Positions 23,529-33,800 of a stretch of 64,000 nucleotides of DNA are shown here, piece after piece. Position 1 is the first letter of the stretch. Every line of letters starts with the position of its first letter. The notes under the pieces were generated by a model. The model saw nothing but the letters and a program-made list of their open reading frames with translations. It was not told the DNA's origin and searched no databases. This stretch comes from Phaeosaccion multiseriatum. Taxonomy: Eukaryota; Ochrophyta, other classes. The position numbers and the translations under genes were made by a program. Location: assembly GCA_965112735.1 (NCBI GenBank), contig OZ218950.1, positions 1,922,001 to 1,986,000 of the forward strand, written 5' to 3'.

Positions 23529-24751
23529 AGCCTCGAGCGGGTGGAGAGGGAGGAGGAGGAGGAGGAGGAGGAGGAGGAGGAGGAGGAGAAGAAGGGGAAG
23601 GGAGCGAATGGGACTGAACCGGATGGGACGGAAGCGGCGAACTCGCTGCATGAGATAATTCAGAGTCTGGTGTGTACCGTATGCCTGTGATATATGTATA
23701 TTCTTACGGTAAAGCGAGAGGGCCCGTCTGCGTCTGTGTGTCATTCGGAAGAATGTTCGCATCTGCGTGTGTCTCTGCTTGGCGGAAGGAAGACCTGGTG
23801 CGAAGTGAATCCTTTGACCTACAGAACTGACCCAATCACTCAATGGCTGACTGAAGTAAATATTCCCCGCATTCCCCCCCTCACCCCCCCCCCCCCATCT
23901 CTCTCTCCCTCTCTCTCCATGTGTGTGTGTCTCTCTCTCACTCTCCCTCTCATTGTCATCTGAACACACTCTAGGGTTGCGTGTATGCTGTGGAGTTCGC
24001 ACACCGCCCCGGCCGAGATCTCATCAACATGGCCAAGTCACGCACAAATGTCATCCCTATCATCGAGGACGCGAGGCACCCGCTGAAGTACCGCATGCTG
24101 GTGGGCATGGTGGACTGCGTGTTTGCTGACGTGGCACAGCCAGATCAGGTGCGTGCATTCACTTGCCTGCCTTTAGGGGTCCGTCACACTCAACTTTTCC
24201 CTCTCTTTGGTTTTCTGTTTCACGGTTACACGGTTTCACGGTAAGGTTAAGGTCTCACTTTAATGCCTCAGCCAGAGTCAGGCGCGTGGGTCAGTCACAT
24301 GTGCATCTCTCTATATGTGAGTATGTCATGTATCTCTTGTGTGTATATGTGCCCCTTCCCTCCCCACCCCTACTCTCTCAGGCTCGTATCGTGGCTCTCA
24401 ACTCGCACTACTTCCTTAAGAACGGAGGGCACTGCGTCATCTCAATCAAGGCCAGCTGTGTCGACTCCACCGCCGCCCCCGCCGCTGTGTTCGCGAGCGA
24501 AGTGGGCAAGCTCAAGTCGGAGGGTTTTAAGCCAAAGGAACAGCTCACGCTGGAGCCCTACGAGAGAGATCACGCCGTTGTTGTAGCAGAGGTACGATTG
24601 GTTAGGCACAGGGCTTCTCTCTAAATGTGTCTCTCTCTCGCGCTCTCTTGTATCGACTCTCTTACCCACATCGCTACCCCCGGCGCTTGTCCTCTTCTCT
24701 CTCTCCATCGTTCTCTACACACAGTACCGCGCCCCAAAGAAGAAGACATAG
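21956..24751 (+). CDS. fibrillarin, rRNA 2'-O-methyltransferase, 318 aa
   Basis: Exons: 21956-22046, 22401-22563, 22847-23141, 23975-24148, 24382-24591, 24725-24751. Residues 1-82 form a Gly/Arg-rich GAR domain (repeated RGGRGG), followed by the family signature [16 protein letters not shown], the SAM-binding loop [15 protein letters not shown] (about residues 158-172), and the strongly conserved [51 protein letters not shown] and [10 protein letters not shown]. Length is normal for the family. Fibrillarin is the catalytic subunit of box C/D snoRNPs in the nucleolus and also methylates a histone H2A glutamine. The last exon codes for only YRAPKKKT. Intron 3 (23142-23974) starts with GTGA repeats and carries CAG and GGA arrays. 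Confidence 0.97.
23494..23587 (+). repeat. (CAG)n and (GGA)n arrays in fibrillarin intron 3
   Basis: About ten CAG triplets at 23498-23527, then GGA triplets from about 23552 to 23587. They lie between exons, so they are not translated in the fibrillarin model. Confidence 0.85.
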
Positions 24752-25224
24752 TAGGCTCCTCGAACAACCGACACGCTTAGCAATAGACTTGGTACCCCAA
24801 GGAGCGGTCCAGAGCACAGTGGAGACGGCACTATAGACCGTTACCAAAGTGCTCCGCGCTTTAGAGAGGGAAAATGAGAAGGCCGAGAGCAGCGCGTCGA
24901 GATTTTGCTAAGCAAACACCCTTCTAGGCATATATATTGGGTAGGCAGGAAGACAAGCGTTCGTCTTCATTAATTAATTACTTCGAAGTAAAATATTGTG
25001 TGCAATTACCGTTTCACTCCCTTGTCACTCTCTTGTCTCCTGCTGCACAACCAGCCCCCCCCCCCCTCCCTGCCAGGGACGGAGAGGTTGAGTCTGAATG
25101 TTACAGCGAAATTATACTACGAAATACTTCGTACTTCGTAGTTAATTGGGTTTTTTTTCTTCTCTACGCGATCCAGGAAGGGTGCGCAACAGAGCTGTAT
25201 ACCACGTCCACAGAAAGGTGTAAT
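24752..25224. other. spacer between convergent genes, with TTCGAA/TTCGTA palindromes
   Basis: Lies between the 3' ends of fibrillarin and the candidate gene ending at 25225. It is AT-rich and holds the perfect palindrome TACTTCGAAGTA (24979-24990) and a hairpin with 8-bp arms ACTACGAA (25116-25123) and TTCGTAGT (25135-25142). No coding potential seen. Confidence 0.6.
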
Positions 25225-25526
25225 TCACCCTTTAGACCCCTGCTTAACCTGCTGTAGTCTTTCCCTTTCCCCGGCTGCCCTTTTCTGGAGCGTTGCCTTC
25301 TCCTTCCCCTGCGCGCCTGCCACTCTTCTTCTCTTTACCGCGGCCCCCCTCCTCTTCCGCAGCTTCTCGTGGGTACTCTCACCTCCCCCGACAGCGACGC
25401 CCACCACCCTTGCAGCAGCAGGCTCTACAGGCGCTACAGCTGCTCCTGCCGCCGATCCTCCCGCTGCCGGCCACAGTGCTGCGGCTGCTGCTGCCGGCGC
25501 TGGTCCTGCTGCTGCTGCTGCTGCTG

Positions 25527-25559
<33 letters not shown>

Positions 25560-26146
25560 ATCCTCCTCCTTCCTCCCCTCCTCCAACAGCAGCAGCAGCA
25601 CCCGCTACTCCTACCTCTGCTGTTGCTCCTCCTCTTCCTCCTCCTCCTCATGATTCTCTTGCTGCTGATGATACCGCCGGTAGGTAAGGTGTAACGTACG
25701 TACCAAGCGGGTGGCGGTGCCCCCAGAGTCCACAGTCGGCAATCGTACAGGACCTCTGTGAGCGTTAGGGTATCTGACCGACCATCTAGTGCCATCGTTT
25801 TGACAGCTTCGCTGCCCTTGTCTCTTTTGATGCTTTTGCATCCGGCGCGGAACCAACACTTCCCAGCAACAGCTCACCCCACTCACTGCCTCGGAGAGTA
25901 GAGTAGAGCACCTCACGCCGATTGTAGCGTTGCGGCTCTCACACCGTTGTTGACGATGCTCTTGACAGTGCTTCACGATGCCCTTGACAGTGCTGGCGCT
26001 GCCCTCGTGCCATGTGTAGGTCAAAAGTCAGGGCGGCAGCGCCCGTCAAGGCGCCGCTCGACTGTTGCTCTCTTTCGGTCGGTGTGTTTGGCAGCGGCAA
26101 CAGCAGCAGCTTCCTCCGCCGCCCTTTCATCACCTCCATCAATCAT
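25225..26146 (-). CDS. candidate small basic protein, structure unresolved
   Basis: Three minus-strand pieces look coding: an N-terminal piece from an ATG at 26146 (MIDGGDERAAEEAAAVAAAK, then HTDRKRATVERRLDGRC); a middle piece at about 25,840-25,700 (DKGSEAVKTMALDGRSD..., then TLTEVLYDCRLWTLGAPPP) ending at a GTACGT donor; and an Ala/Gly-rich then Lys/Arg-rich C-terminal piece ending at the TGA at 25225 (ESTHEKLRKRRG ... KATLQKRAAGERERLQQVKQ). The pieces are in different frames and need at least two introns that I could not place with confidence. The charged C-terminus suggests a nuclear or RNA-binding protein, but no family is recognised. It ends 35 bases or more from any other gene and its start would lie 43 bases from the 3' end of the DUF1365 gene. 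Confidence 0.35.
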
Positions 26147-26188
26147 TCGGATCACTAACCCCGGACTCGTCCTTGGCTTGGGACGGAC

Positions 26189-28898
26189 TCACTCCTCCTT
26201 CGCCCGCCGTGACCGTCGCTGCTGCTGCCATGCCTGGAGCTTAAATAGAGGGCCCATGACGGCTGCGACGAGCTTGGAAGCCACCGTCTCGGCCCCCTCT
26301 GGGTGGGGAAAGAATTGCACCTTCTTGCGCCACAGTTGGAAAGCCTCCACGTGTATCCACAGCTGCGAGAGAGAGAGAGAGAGAGAGACGTACGCATTAC
26401 ACGCACGCACACACACAGTTATTCAGAACAGCAACCCAAACAGTTATTCGGAACGGCTACCCAAACAGTAAGTCAGCAGAGCACCTCATTCTTGAGCCCT
26501 CTGGACCCCTCTTGACCCCTCTTGACCACCCTTGATCTGATTGCACGGTGGGTTCACTCGCTCACTCACTTACTCACTCACTCACTCACTCACTCACTCA
26601 CTCACTCACTCACTCACTCACTCACTCACTAGCTCGCCCACTCACTCAATCACTCACTCATTCACTCACTCACCCACTCAATCAATCACTCACTCACTCC
26701 CTCTCTCCCTCCCTCCCTCCCTCCTTCCCTTCTCCCCTCCCTCACCTGCACCAGAGCGCACAAGAAGGGCATACACACGAGCTGCTTCAGCACTGCCCCT
26801 GCCGAGAAGGGCACCCTCTGCATCACCAGCTTGGCATCGAACGCCAATGCTTCCGTATCACCAACTACTGCTGTAGCCTTGGCAGCAGTACCTCCGTGTC
26901 CACCCTCCCTCTCTCCCTCTCCCCCTCCCTGGACCTCACCCTCGCCCTCGCTGGCCGCGTTTGTAGTTGCTGCAGTAGCCTCGGTCGTATAACTACTTTC
27001 CCTGATACTTTAGAGAATCAAAAGAATGAAAGAAAAACAGAGAGAAAGAGTGAGAAGGAGAGAAGCCTGAGGCCGTGGTCATCATCCCCCTATGGATGCC
27101 AGTTGTGATCCAACCATGTCCACCGCCCCCCCCTCTCTCCCACCCCACTGACTTACTTACTTACTCCCCACCTCCACTGACGTACTAACCTCTTGCAGAG
27201 CATGGCGTTTCGGACAGTGACGGAGGCTCCGGGGGGTATAAAGTGCCAATCGTATGTGTAGTCCATTCCCATGAAAGGAGACACGTGGAAGGCCTTGGGG
27301 AATCTGTGGGAAGGGAGGAGGGGGAGGGGGGGGGGGGGGGAGAAGGAGGGGGAGGGAGGGAGGGAGGGAGGGAGGAGGGAGAGGGAATGGGGGGGGGAGG
27401 GACGGAGGGAGGGAGGGAGTAGAGAAGTAGAGACAGAGAGAGGGGCGGGAGGGAGGGAGGGAACTAACCGTGAGTGAACAGAACTAAAGATTTAAGCTCT
27501 CTCTCTCTCTCTCTCTCATTTATCTTTGCTACGCTTTGCCTCACCTGTATCTCAGCCTCCCGTTGGTGGCGTTTCCATTCTCAACCACAGCTACCCCGCG
27601 GCTGCTGGCGTTCAGGACGTAGCAGTGCATCTCTCCCCAAGGAGTGTTGCTCACCTAAGGAGGAGGTGCGCACACAAGAGAAAGAAGGACACCACGCACA
27701 ACGACAGGAGACGAGAGACCAAGTGACAGTCTCTACACTCAGAAAGAGGAGGGATTCCGTTCAACCTTTTCTGGGCACGATAAGATGGAGACAACACCTC
27801 TACATCTCCCAACGCACACACACATACATATAATATATAAACACATACATATACATACATATTATATATGTATATACATGCACTGAGATGAAGAGACTTC
27901 ACAAGCAGCAATCTAACGACTCCCACGACGGTCTGTGCCAACCTACCCTCCCAACACATTCATTGACGCATGAAAGGCTTACTGACCTCTCCCACGATGG
28001 TCTCTAGCCGCTCCCCCGACGCATCGAAGACGTAATAGAAGGACACCGGGTTGAAGCAATAGCCGAAGTAGCGCAGGTGGGTCAGGAGACGGATCGGGCC
28101 AGTGGGACGAGTCTTTACGTGGGAACACGGGAGAAGGAGGGAGGGAGGGAGGGAGGGAGAGAGGGAGGGAGGGAGGGAGGGAGGGAGGAGCGACAAGGCG
28201 TACATTGAACGATAATTAAGCCCAGCGGATGGGATGGGGGGACGGGCAGGGAGGAGAGAGAGGGAAGGAGCAAGGTTAGCAAAGGAGGCGGGGGGGCACT
28301 TGGATAGTTAGGAAAGGACAAACGGCTTGTTCTCTCTTCCTCTCCTCTTCATTTACTGTTGCTGACAAAGCACAACACATCGCACGCACCCCTGTTTTTG
28401 CCTCCACAAGCATCCTCACTCGCTCGCCTAGACTCTTCGGTGGGTCAACGCCCTCACTTCCATCGCCGGTCGCAGTAGCAGCGGGGGGGTGATCCTTCAA
28501 GTGGTCGCTGTCAGAAAAGCGCGCGAGGGACCATGGAAGCTTATGTGACATGATCGGCCAAGCATACCTGTGAAGGAAGGAAAGAAGGAAGTAGGGTAGA
28601 GGTTGGGTAAAATCTTGCTTTTGCTTTCATTGCTATCGTACCATGGTAGTGCCGAGTCGAGCTCGTCAAGGTCAAGGTAGAAGAAGAAGATGGGGTACGT
28701 GAAGGCATGTCGCGTGGGGAGGAAGCGTGTGTGCCACACCCGGCCAGAGTAGATGGCGCTGTTGGCACCAAGCCTGCTGCCTCTCTTCCTTCTGCGCAGA
28801 GTGGCATCGAGCAGCACTGCGCCTCCCACCAGCACCGTCAGCAAAGCCAAAGTCGCAGCAATGAGGACCAAAGCAGTTTCTCCCCACGATACGCCCAT
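26189..28898 (-). CDS. DUF1365-family protein, 404 aa, 7 exons
   Basis: Exons from the 5' end: 28898-28642, 28567-28390, 28112-27987, 27654-27545, 27303-27190, 27001-26746, 26362-26189; total 1,215 bases, in frame. After an N-terminal membrane anchor (ALVLIAATLALLTVLVGGAV) the DUF1365 blocks appear in order: YSGRVWHTRFLPTRHAFTYP with IFFFYLDLDEL, then PWSLARFSDSDHL, IRLLTHLRYFGYCFNPVSFY, VSNTPWGEMHCYVLN, FPKAFHVSPFMGMDYTYDW, and the C-terminal LWIHVEAFQLWRKKVQFFPH. In bacteria this family sits beside cyclopropane-fatty-acid synthase-like and FAD-dependent oxidase genes, so a lipid-related role is often suggested; the activity is not established. An insert of about 45 residues in exon 6, rich in Gly/Glu/Thr, splits a conserved block and carries the dispersed core (read as VVGDT). 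Confidence 0.9.
26551..26735 (-). repeat. (GTGA)n and (GGGA)n arrays in the last DUF1365 intron
   Basis: On the gene strand the intron opens GTGAGGGAG and runs through GGGA repeats into a long GTGA array (CACT on plus, about 26555-26700). The repeats are continuous with the 5' splice site at 26745. Confidence 0.9.
26855..26865 (-). repeat. dispersed GTTGGTGATAC element, in DUF1365 exon 6
   Basis: Exact core on the coding strand, read as AVVGDTEA. It lies in the Gly/Glu-rich insert absent from typical family members. A one-mismatch copy lies 71 bases upstream of the start codon at 28969-28979 (plus strand). Confidence 0.6.
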
Positions 28899-29090
28899 CG
28901 TGGACCGCCGGAGTCGCGGCCGCGGGTGGGTCTGACGCAAAAGCAGGCGCAAAGGACAAAATGGAACTGTTGGTGATTCGGAGTTACAGTTGGAATCCTC
29001 TTTTCTCTTCCCTTTTCCCCTTCGTCACTGACAAATGTGTGAGTGTAAGTGTGCGTGTATGTGTAAAAAACTAATTAAAATTTAATCATC

Positions 29091-30421
29091 TTATGTCTCC
29101 ATATCTCTGACTCCCTCTCCATCCCCGCCGCCGCCGCCGCCGCCACCACCACCACCACCACCACCACTGGTACTACTGCTGCTTCTCGGTCCACCTTCGC
29201 CCCCACCCCCGGCCTCAACCGCCCCCTCCTCTTCTCCCTCCTCCCCCTTGTCCTCCTCCATCTTGGACACTTCGCCCTTTTCGCTCGTAGCCCCCCCTGC
29301 AGCAGCAGCCACCGCTGGAGGGGCTCCTTCCGTAACCTGACCCTCCTCCTCCTCCGTCTCCTCCACCTCCCCTGCCCCCCCTTCCCCCTCCTCGTCCTCG
29401 TCTTCGCCCTCTCCTCCCGCCCCGGTTGGCGTGCTGACGCCTCCACCACTAGTCTTAGGCCGACTGGTACTCCTCCCCTCCTCCTCGTCGTCACTATCAT
29501 CTCTCCCTCCTCGCCCTCGCCGCTTCTTTTGCGTGCCATCGTCGTCGTCATCTTGTTCCCTCTGTAGTGGGCCCATTCCCTCCCCTCCTCCTTCCTCCTC
29601 CACCTCCCCTTCCTCCTCCTCGCCCGCCCCGGCACCTGCTCCTCCCCCGCCAGTAGCCCCATCTACCCCCGCAGCAATCAGACCCCCGTCCTCGCCAACG
29701 GCTACACTGAGCTCCTCCAACGTGTGGAAGAGGAGTCTGCACTGCTTCTCGCGCACCGCCTTGACGGCCTCTATCCTCCCCCGCTCCTTCTCCAGGGCTG
29801 CCAGCCGAATCTGGAGCTCCGCTGTCTCTCTCTCTGTCGAGATGCGAGGTGGCAGGCGATTGGCAGCCCTACATAGCTCTTCGTACTGCTCCTTCTGTCT
29901 GCGGGCTGTCTTCTCCCTCGCCAACTCCTGCTTGAGGGCCTCAATATCCCCCCGAGCTTTGTCAATGTCGCCCTCGATAGAGCGGCGCTGCGCACTGTAC
30001 TGCTCAATCTCCTTGGCGCACGCTGCCGCCGTCGCCCGGCCCTTTACCACGTCCAGGCCGTAAAGGCTTAGCTCCTTCAAGAGCGCATCGGCCCGCGCTT
30101 GCACGTCGTTCTCCCCTGCGTCCCCCGATCGGATCGTATTGACAAAGGCCTGCGGGGGGTGGACAGGGGAGGTCGCGCAAACACACACACACAGAGAAGA
30201 GGGGAGGATTGATGGGCGTGATAAGGAACAAGAGCAGTCTAGGGTGGAGACCAGAGGCAGCAGCAGCAGCAAGCCCCAGAGGATCGATGGGGCGACGGGG
30301 GTGAATTTCAATCAGCTTGTCCAACCTGGTACCGCTGGGCGCACTTTCCCACGCTTGTGGTGAGAAACACCGTCTCTTTTGTGAGCAGTCGCTGGTGGAG
30401 CACACCCTCATCGTCAGCCAT
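29091..30421 (-). CDS. THO complex subunit 7-like protein, 384 aa
   Basis: Two exons: 30421-30326 (32 residues, MADDEGVLHQRLLTKETVFL...) and 30149-29091. Residues about 33-165 form a long coiled coil with the THOC7 pattern: SLYGLDVVKGRATAAACAKE, IEQYSAQRRSIEGDIDKAR, IEALKQELAREKTARRQKEQ, YEELCRAANRLPPRIS, and a second helix pair ending LFHTLEELS. THOC7 is a subunit of the nuclear THO/TREX complex that couples transcription to mRNA export. The rest (about residues 170-384) is low-complexity Gly/Glu/Asp-rich sequence, far longer than in animal homologues, ending in a poly-Gly run coded by GGC/GGT. The gene faces the second WD40 gene across 398 bp. Confidence 0.85.
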
Positions 30422-30819
30422 CGCTGCGTACTGGTGCAAGACAAAAGTACAAGAGAGGTGGGGGGGGATTCTCGAGATCCTCGAGAGGTGGTCGGGAGGC
30501 AAGAGGTCAGAGACAAAAGTTGGGCATCTGGTTGGATTGTACCCAAGCGTAGCTCCCGTTTCTTTCCGCCTTCGGATTTTTTTTTTTTTTTTTTTCTGGC
30601 TTGCCTTCACTCTCCCTCTGCTCTTCCCCGTCCTCTCTCCTCTCCACCAAAGGATGCACATTTATTAGACCCCGACCTTCAATCCCTTTCTTGTGCTTAG
30701 TCACTGACGGTGATGCTGGCGTAGGTGCAGCCATGTGAAAGGCGCGGCCTCGTAGCATCAGCAACTGCTTCCTCTTCCCCTGCAGGTAGAAAGCTAACGA
30801 GCTCAGGGCGGGGCTCACC
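30422..30819. promoter_or_regulatory. shared 5' region, THOC7-like and second WD40 gene
   Basis: 398 bases between divergent start codons. It contains a T19 run (30577-30595), which on the minus strand is an A-tract. The two genes probably share a bidirectional promoter. Confidence 0.45.
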
Positions 30820-33800
30820 ATGGACACACTTCATCTATTCAGTGAGCTCTCGAGGCGCTCCGTGAGGAGGGACTTCCCCGCGAACGAGAAGCTCGGGCTC
30901 AACTGCAAGGATTTCGTCAACATGCTGAGGAAGAACTGCCCCAAGAAGAGAGGAGAGGTGTGTAGAGCGAACGAGAGGCCGCTCATGGAATGTGTCAGCG
31001 GCCTTTCGTCTCCCTGTCCCTGTTGACAGGTGCCTGAGCTGGAGTAAAAGCCCCCCGACACTTTCTTCAATCCCCTCTCTCCTTCTATAACCCTTGTGTG
31101 TCTTGTCCGTGTATACCCTGGGCGTGCTCCAGCTGGTCTTTGCCATCCAAGCCGTGGAAATGTTCAGACAGATGGACCTCAGGGGAGACGGCGAGGTGAG
31201 AAAGACTAGAAACAGTCACGTACTCCTCCTTCCCCGACCCCAAACCTTCTAACCTTGACACTAAATCCTGGCTCCTATAAGGTCTCGTGGCTAGACTATG
31301 TGTCGTACATTTGCAACCTCGACCTCCTGCCAGACCTTGACACTGCCGTTGAGCGCCCCTGGCGGTACTTGCACACCACGTGCAACACGGGGTTGAAGCA
31401 CCACCGCCTGGGCCGAGTCAAGATGGTGCAGTGGCTGCATGCTCCGATTAATAAACTCGCCCTCATACAGGTAAGCTTTAGGTTAGGGATAGGTTGGTTT
31501 TTATGTGTGCGCGTTTGTGTGCATGCGTGTGTGTGTGCGTGCGTGCGTGCGTGCCTGTCTGCCTCTTTGGAGGGAGCAGCGCGATGACGACGAGTAGAGG
31601 AATAAGCCTGCCTACGAAGGAGGGACTGCGGACAACACTCTCCTGCCGTCTTCTTCATCCTCTTCCGCTGACGGGAGGGGAAGGGGGGGGGGGGGGGAGG
31701 GGGGCTGTCTTACGGGGCCTCGCTTTGAAGGCTGCTGCTGCCTTTACGACAAACTCGTGGGCCGCATTCAGATCCCCATCCTTCCACCGCAAAATCCACG
31801 CTCTCTCTCAAAACACTGCGATGTTTCGTCCGTTGTCTTGATACGCAGGAGGGCAACGAGATGGTGACTCTGCTGAATCCTAGTCTGGAGAAGGTTCCCC
31901 GGCGGGACAAATGCCAGGTACGCACGCATGCACGCACGCACGCTTTGCTGATAAAGCAGCACAAACACGCACCCATCGAAGGGAGGAGACACTCTCACCC
32001 CAACTCAACTCAACTCAACCCCAAACAGGTGGTGACGACGACGGGCTCAGTGCAGTCACGTGTGTCTTTCCTCCTCCGGCACGACACCGCCTACAAACCA
32101 CATGAGGTGCATGCCATTGCCCTTATCGATGGGGAGGATACTGTTGTAACGTCAAGCAGCCTCATTCCGACGGCGACGAGAGGGGCTCAGCCTATGCACT
32201 TCATCACATTTTGGGATCTGCCGACGGCTTTGGAGCGGGAAGGAGGCTCGCAGGTGAGGGAGGGGGGGGGGAGGGGAGGGAAGGGCAGGGGAGGAGGTGG
32301 GAGGAGGTGGGAGGAGGTGGGAGGGAGGGAGGGACGTGGGGGTGGGAAGGGAGGAATGCGCGCACGCCTGCCGTCGAGTGACGCCGCCCTCCTGACAGCA
32401 CTAGCACTTCTTCGCCAGACGCGGACTCGACCGCCCTGGGCTATGTGTGCCTCCCCTCCTCCCTTCTATCTCTCCTTTTCATTGATTGTTTTATTGACCG
32501 ACTGATTGACTGGTTGACTGACTGATTGCTCTCCCCCTCCCCGGGGCCATCCTCTCCTCCCATCTTTTCCCCAGTACCTTCCGGTGATGAAGGCCCGCGA
32601 GCACGTGGCAACCCCTCAGACCTACCTAATGTACTGCCAGAATATGGACACGCTGTTCAGTGCAAGCAGAGACCACGGGGCCATCTTGGGCTGGAAGATG
32701 AATCCCGCCAGATACACCTCCAAGGTGTGTGGGTGTATTTGCGTGTGTGTGTGTGTACGTATGTGTGTGTGGGTGTATGTGGGTGCGTGTGTGTGTTTGC
32801 ATGTGTGTGTGTGCGTGTGTGTATATTTGTGTGCGCGTCTCTCTCTCTCCCCTATCTCTGTGCGTGTTGACGTGTTTATGCGCACGCGCGACCCACCCAC
32901 GCACTAACCCACCCACCCACTAACCCACCCACCCACCACACAGATCTGGCTGCACGACGGTGGTATCTCGAGCGTGTTAGAGCTGAAGGGGCTTGTGGAT
33001 GGGGCAACGCATCACATTATCACCGCCAGTCTGGACGGGACCCTTGCGGTGTGGGGCGGCGGCACAAGGCACCAAAGCTTACTTCAGGTGAGGAGAGGGG
33101 AGGGGAGGCGAGGAGAGACTCACTCACTTACTCACTCACTCACTCACTCACTCACTCACTCACTCACTCACTCACTCACTCACTCACTCCCTCCCTCACT
33201 CCAAACAAATAGCGCATCCCCGCCCACGAGAAGGGCGTGCAGTGTATGGCCATTAGCGATGAGCACGGCTTAGTCTTCACCTCGGGAACCTTCGTCAACG
33301 GTAGGCCTCTCCCTACAACCCCAGCCCTGAGCATCCCTACAAGGCCACACCAATCTCTTGCCCTCATCCATACAAGACCACATCGCACCCACTTGCTTCT
33401 CTCTCGCCCTAATCCAACCCAGCCCACTCACCCACCCACCCATCCACTCGCCAACCCACCACCCGCCCCCAAGTTCAACGCGTAAGAATGAACCCACATA
33501 CCTGCCGATATGCCTGCCCATATGCCTGCCCACATGCCTGCTCATATGCTTACCCATATGCCTGCCATATGCCTGCCCATATGCCTGCCCTTACGGCCTG
33601 CCCCCAGGCCTCACCACCACCCCTGACGTGCTGGTGTGGGAGCGGCGAAAGGCCAGTGTGAGCGAGACCATCTACAAGAGGCTTAAGGGGTCGGAGGTGA
33701 GTAGGGATGGCAGGAGATGGCGGGGGATGGCAGGGGATGGCAGGCGATGGCAGGGGACGGCAGGGGATGGCAGGGGACAGCAGGGATAGGAGGTGTGTCG

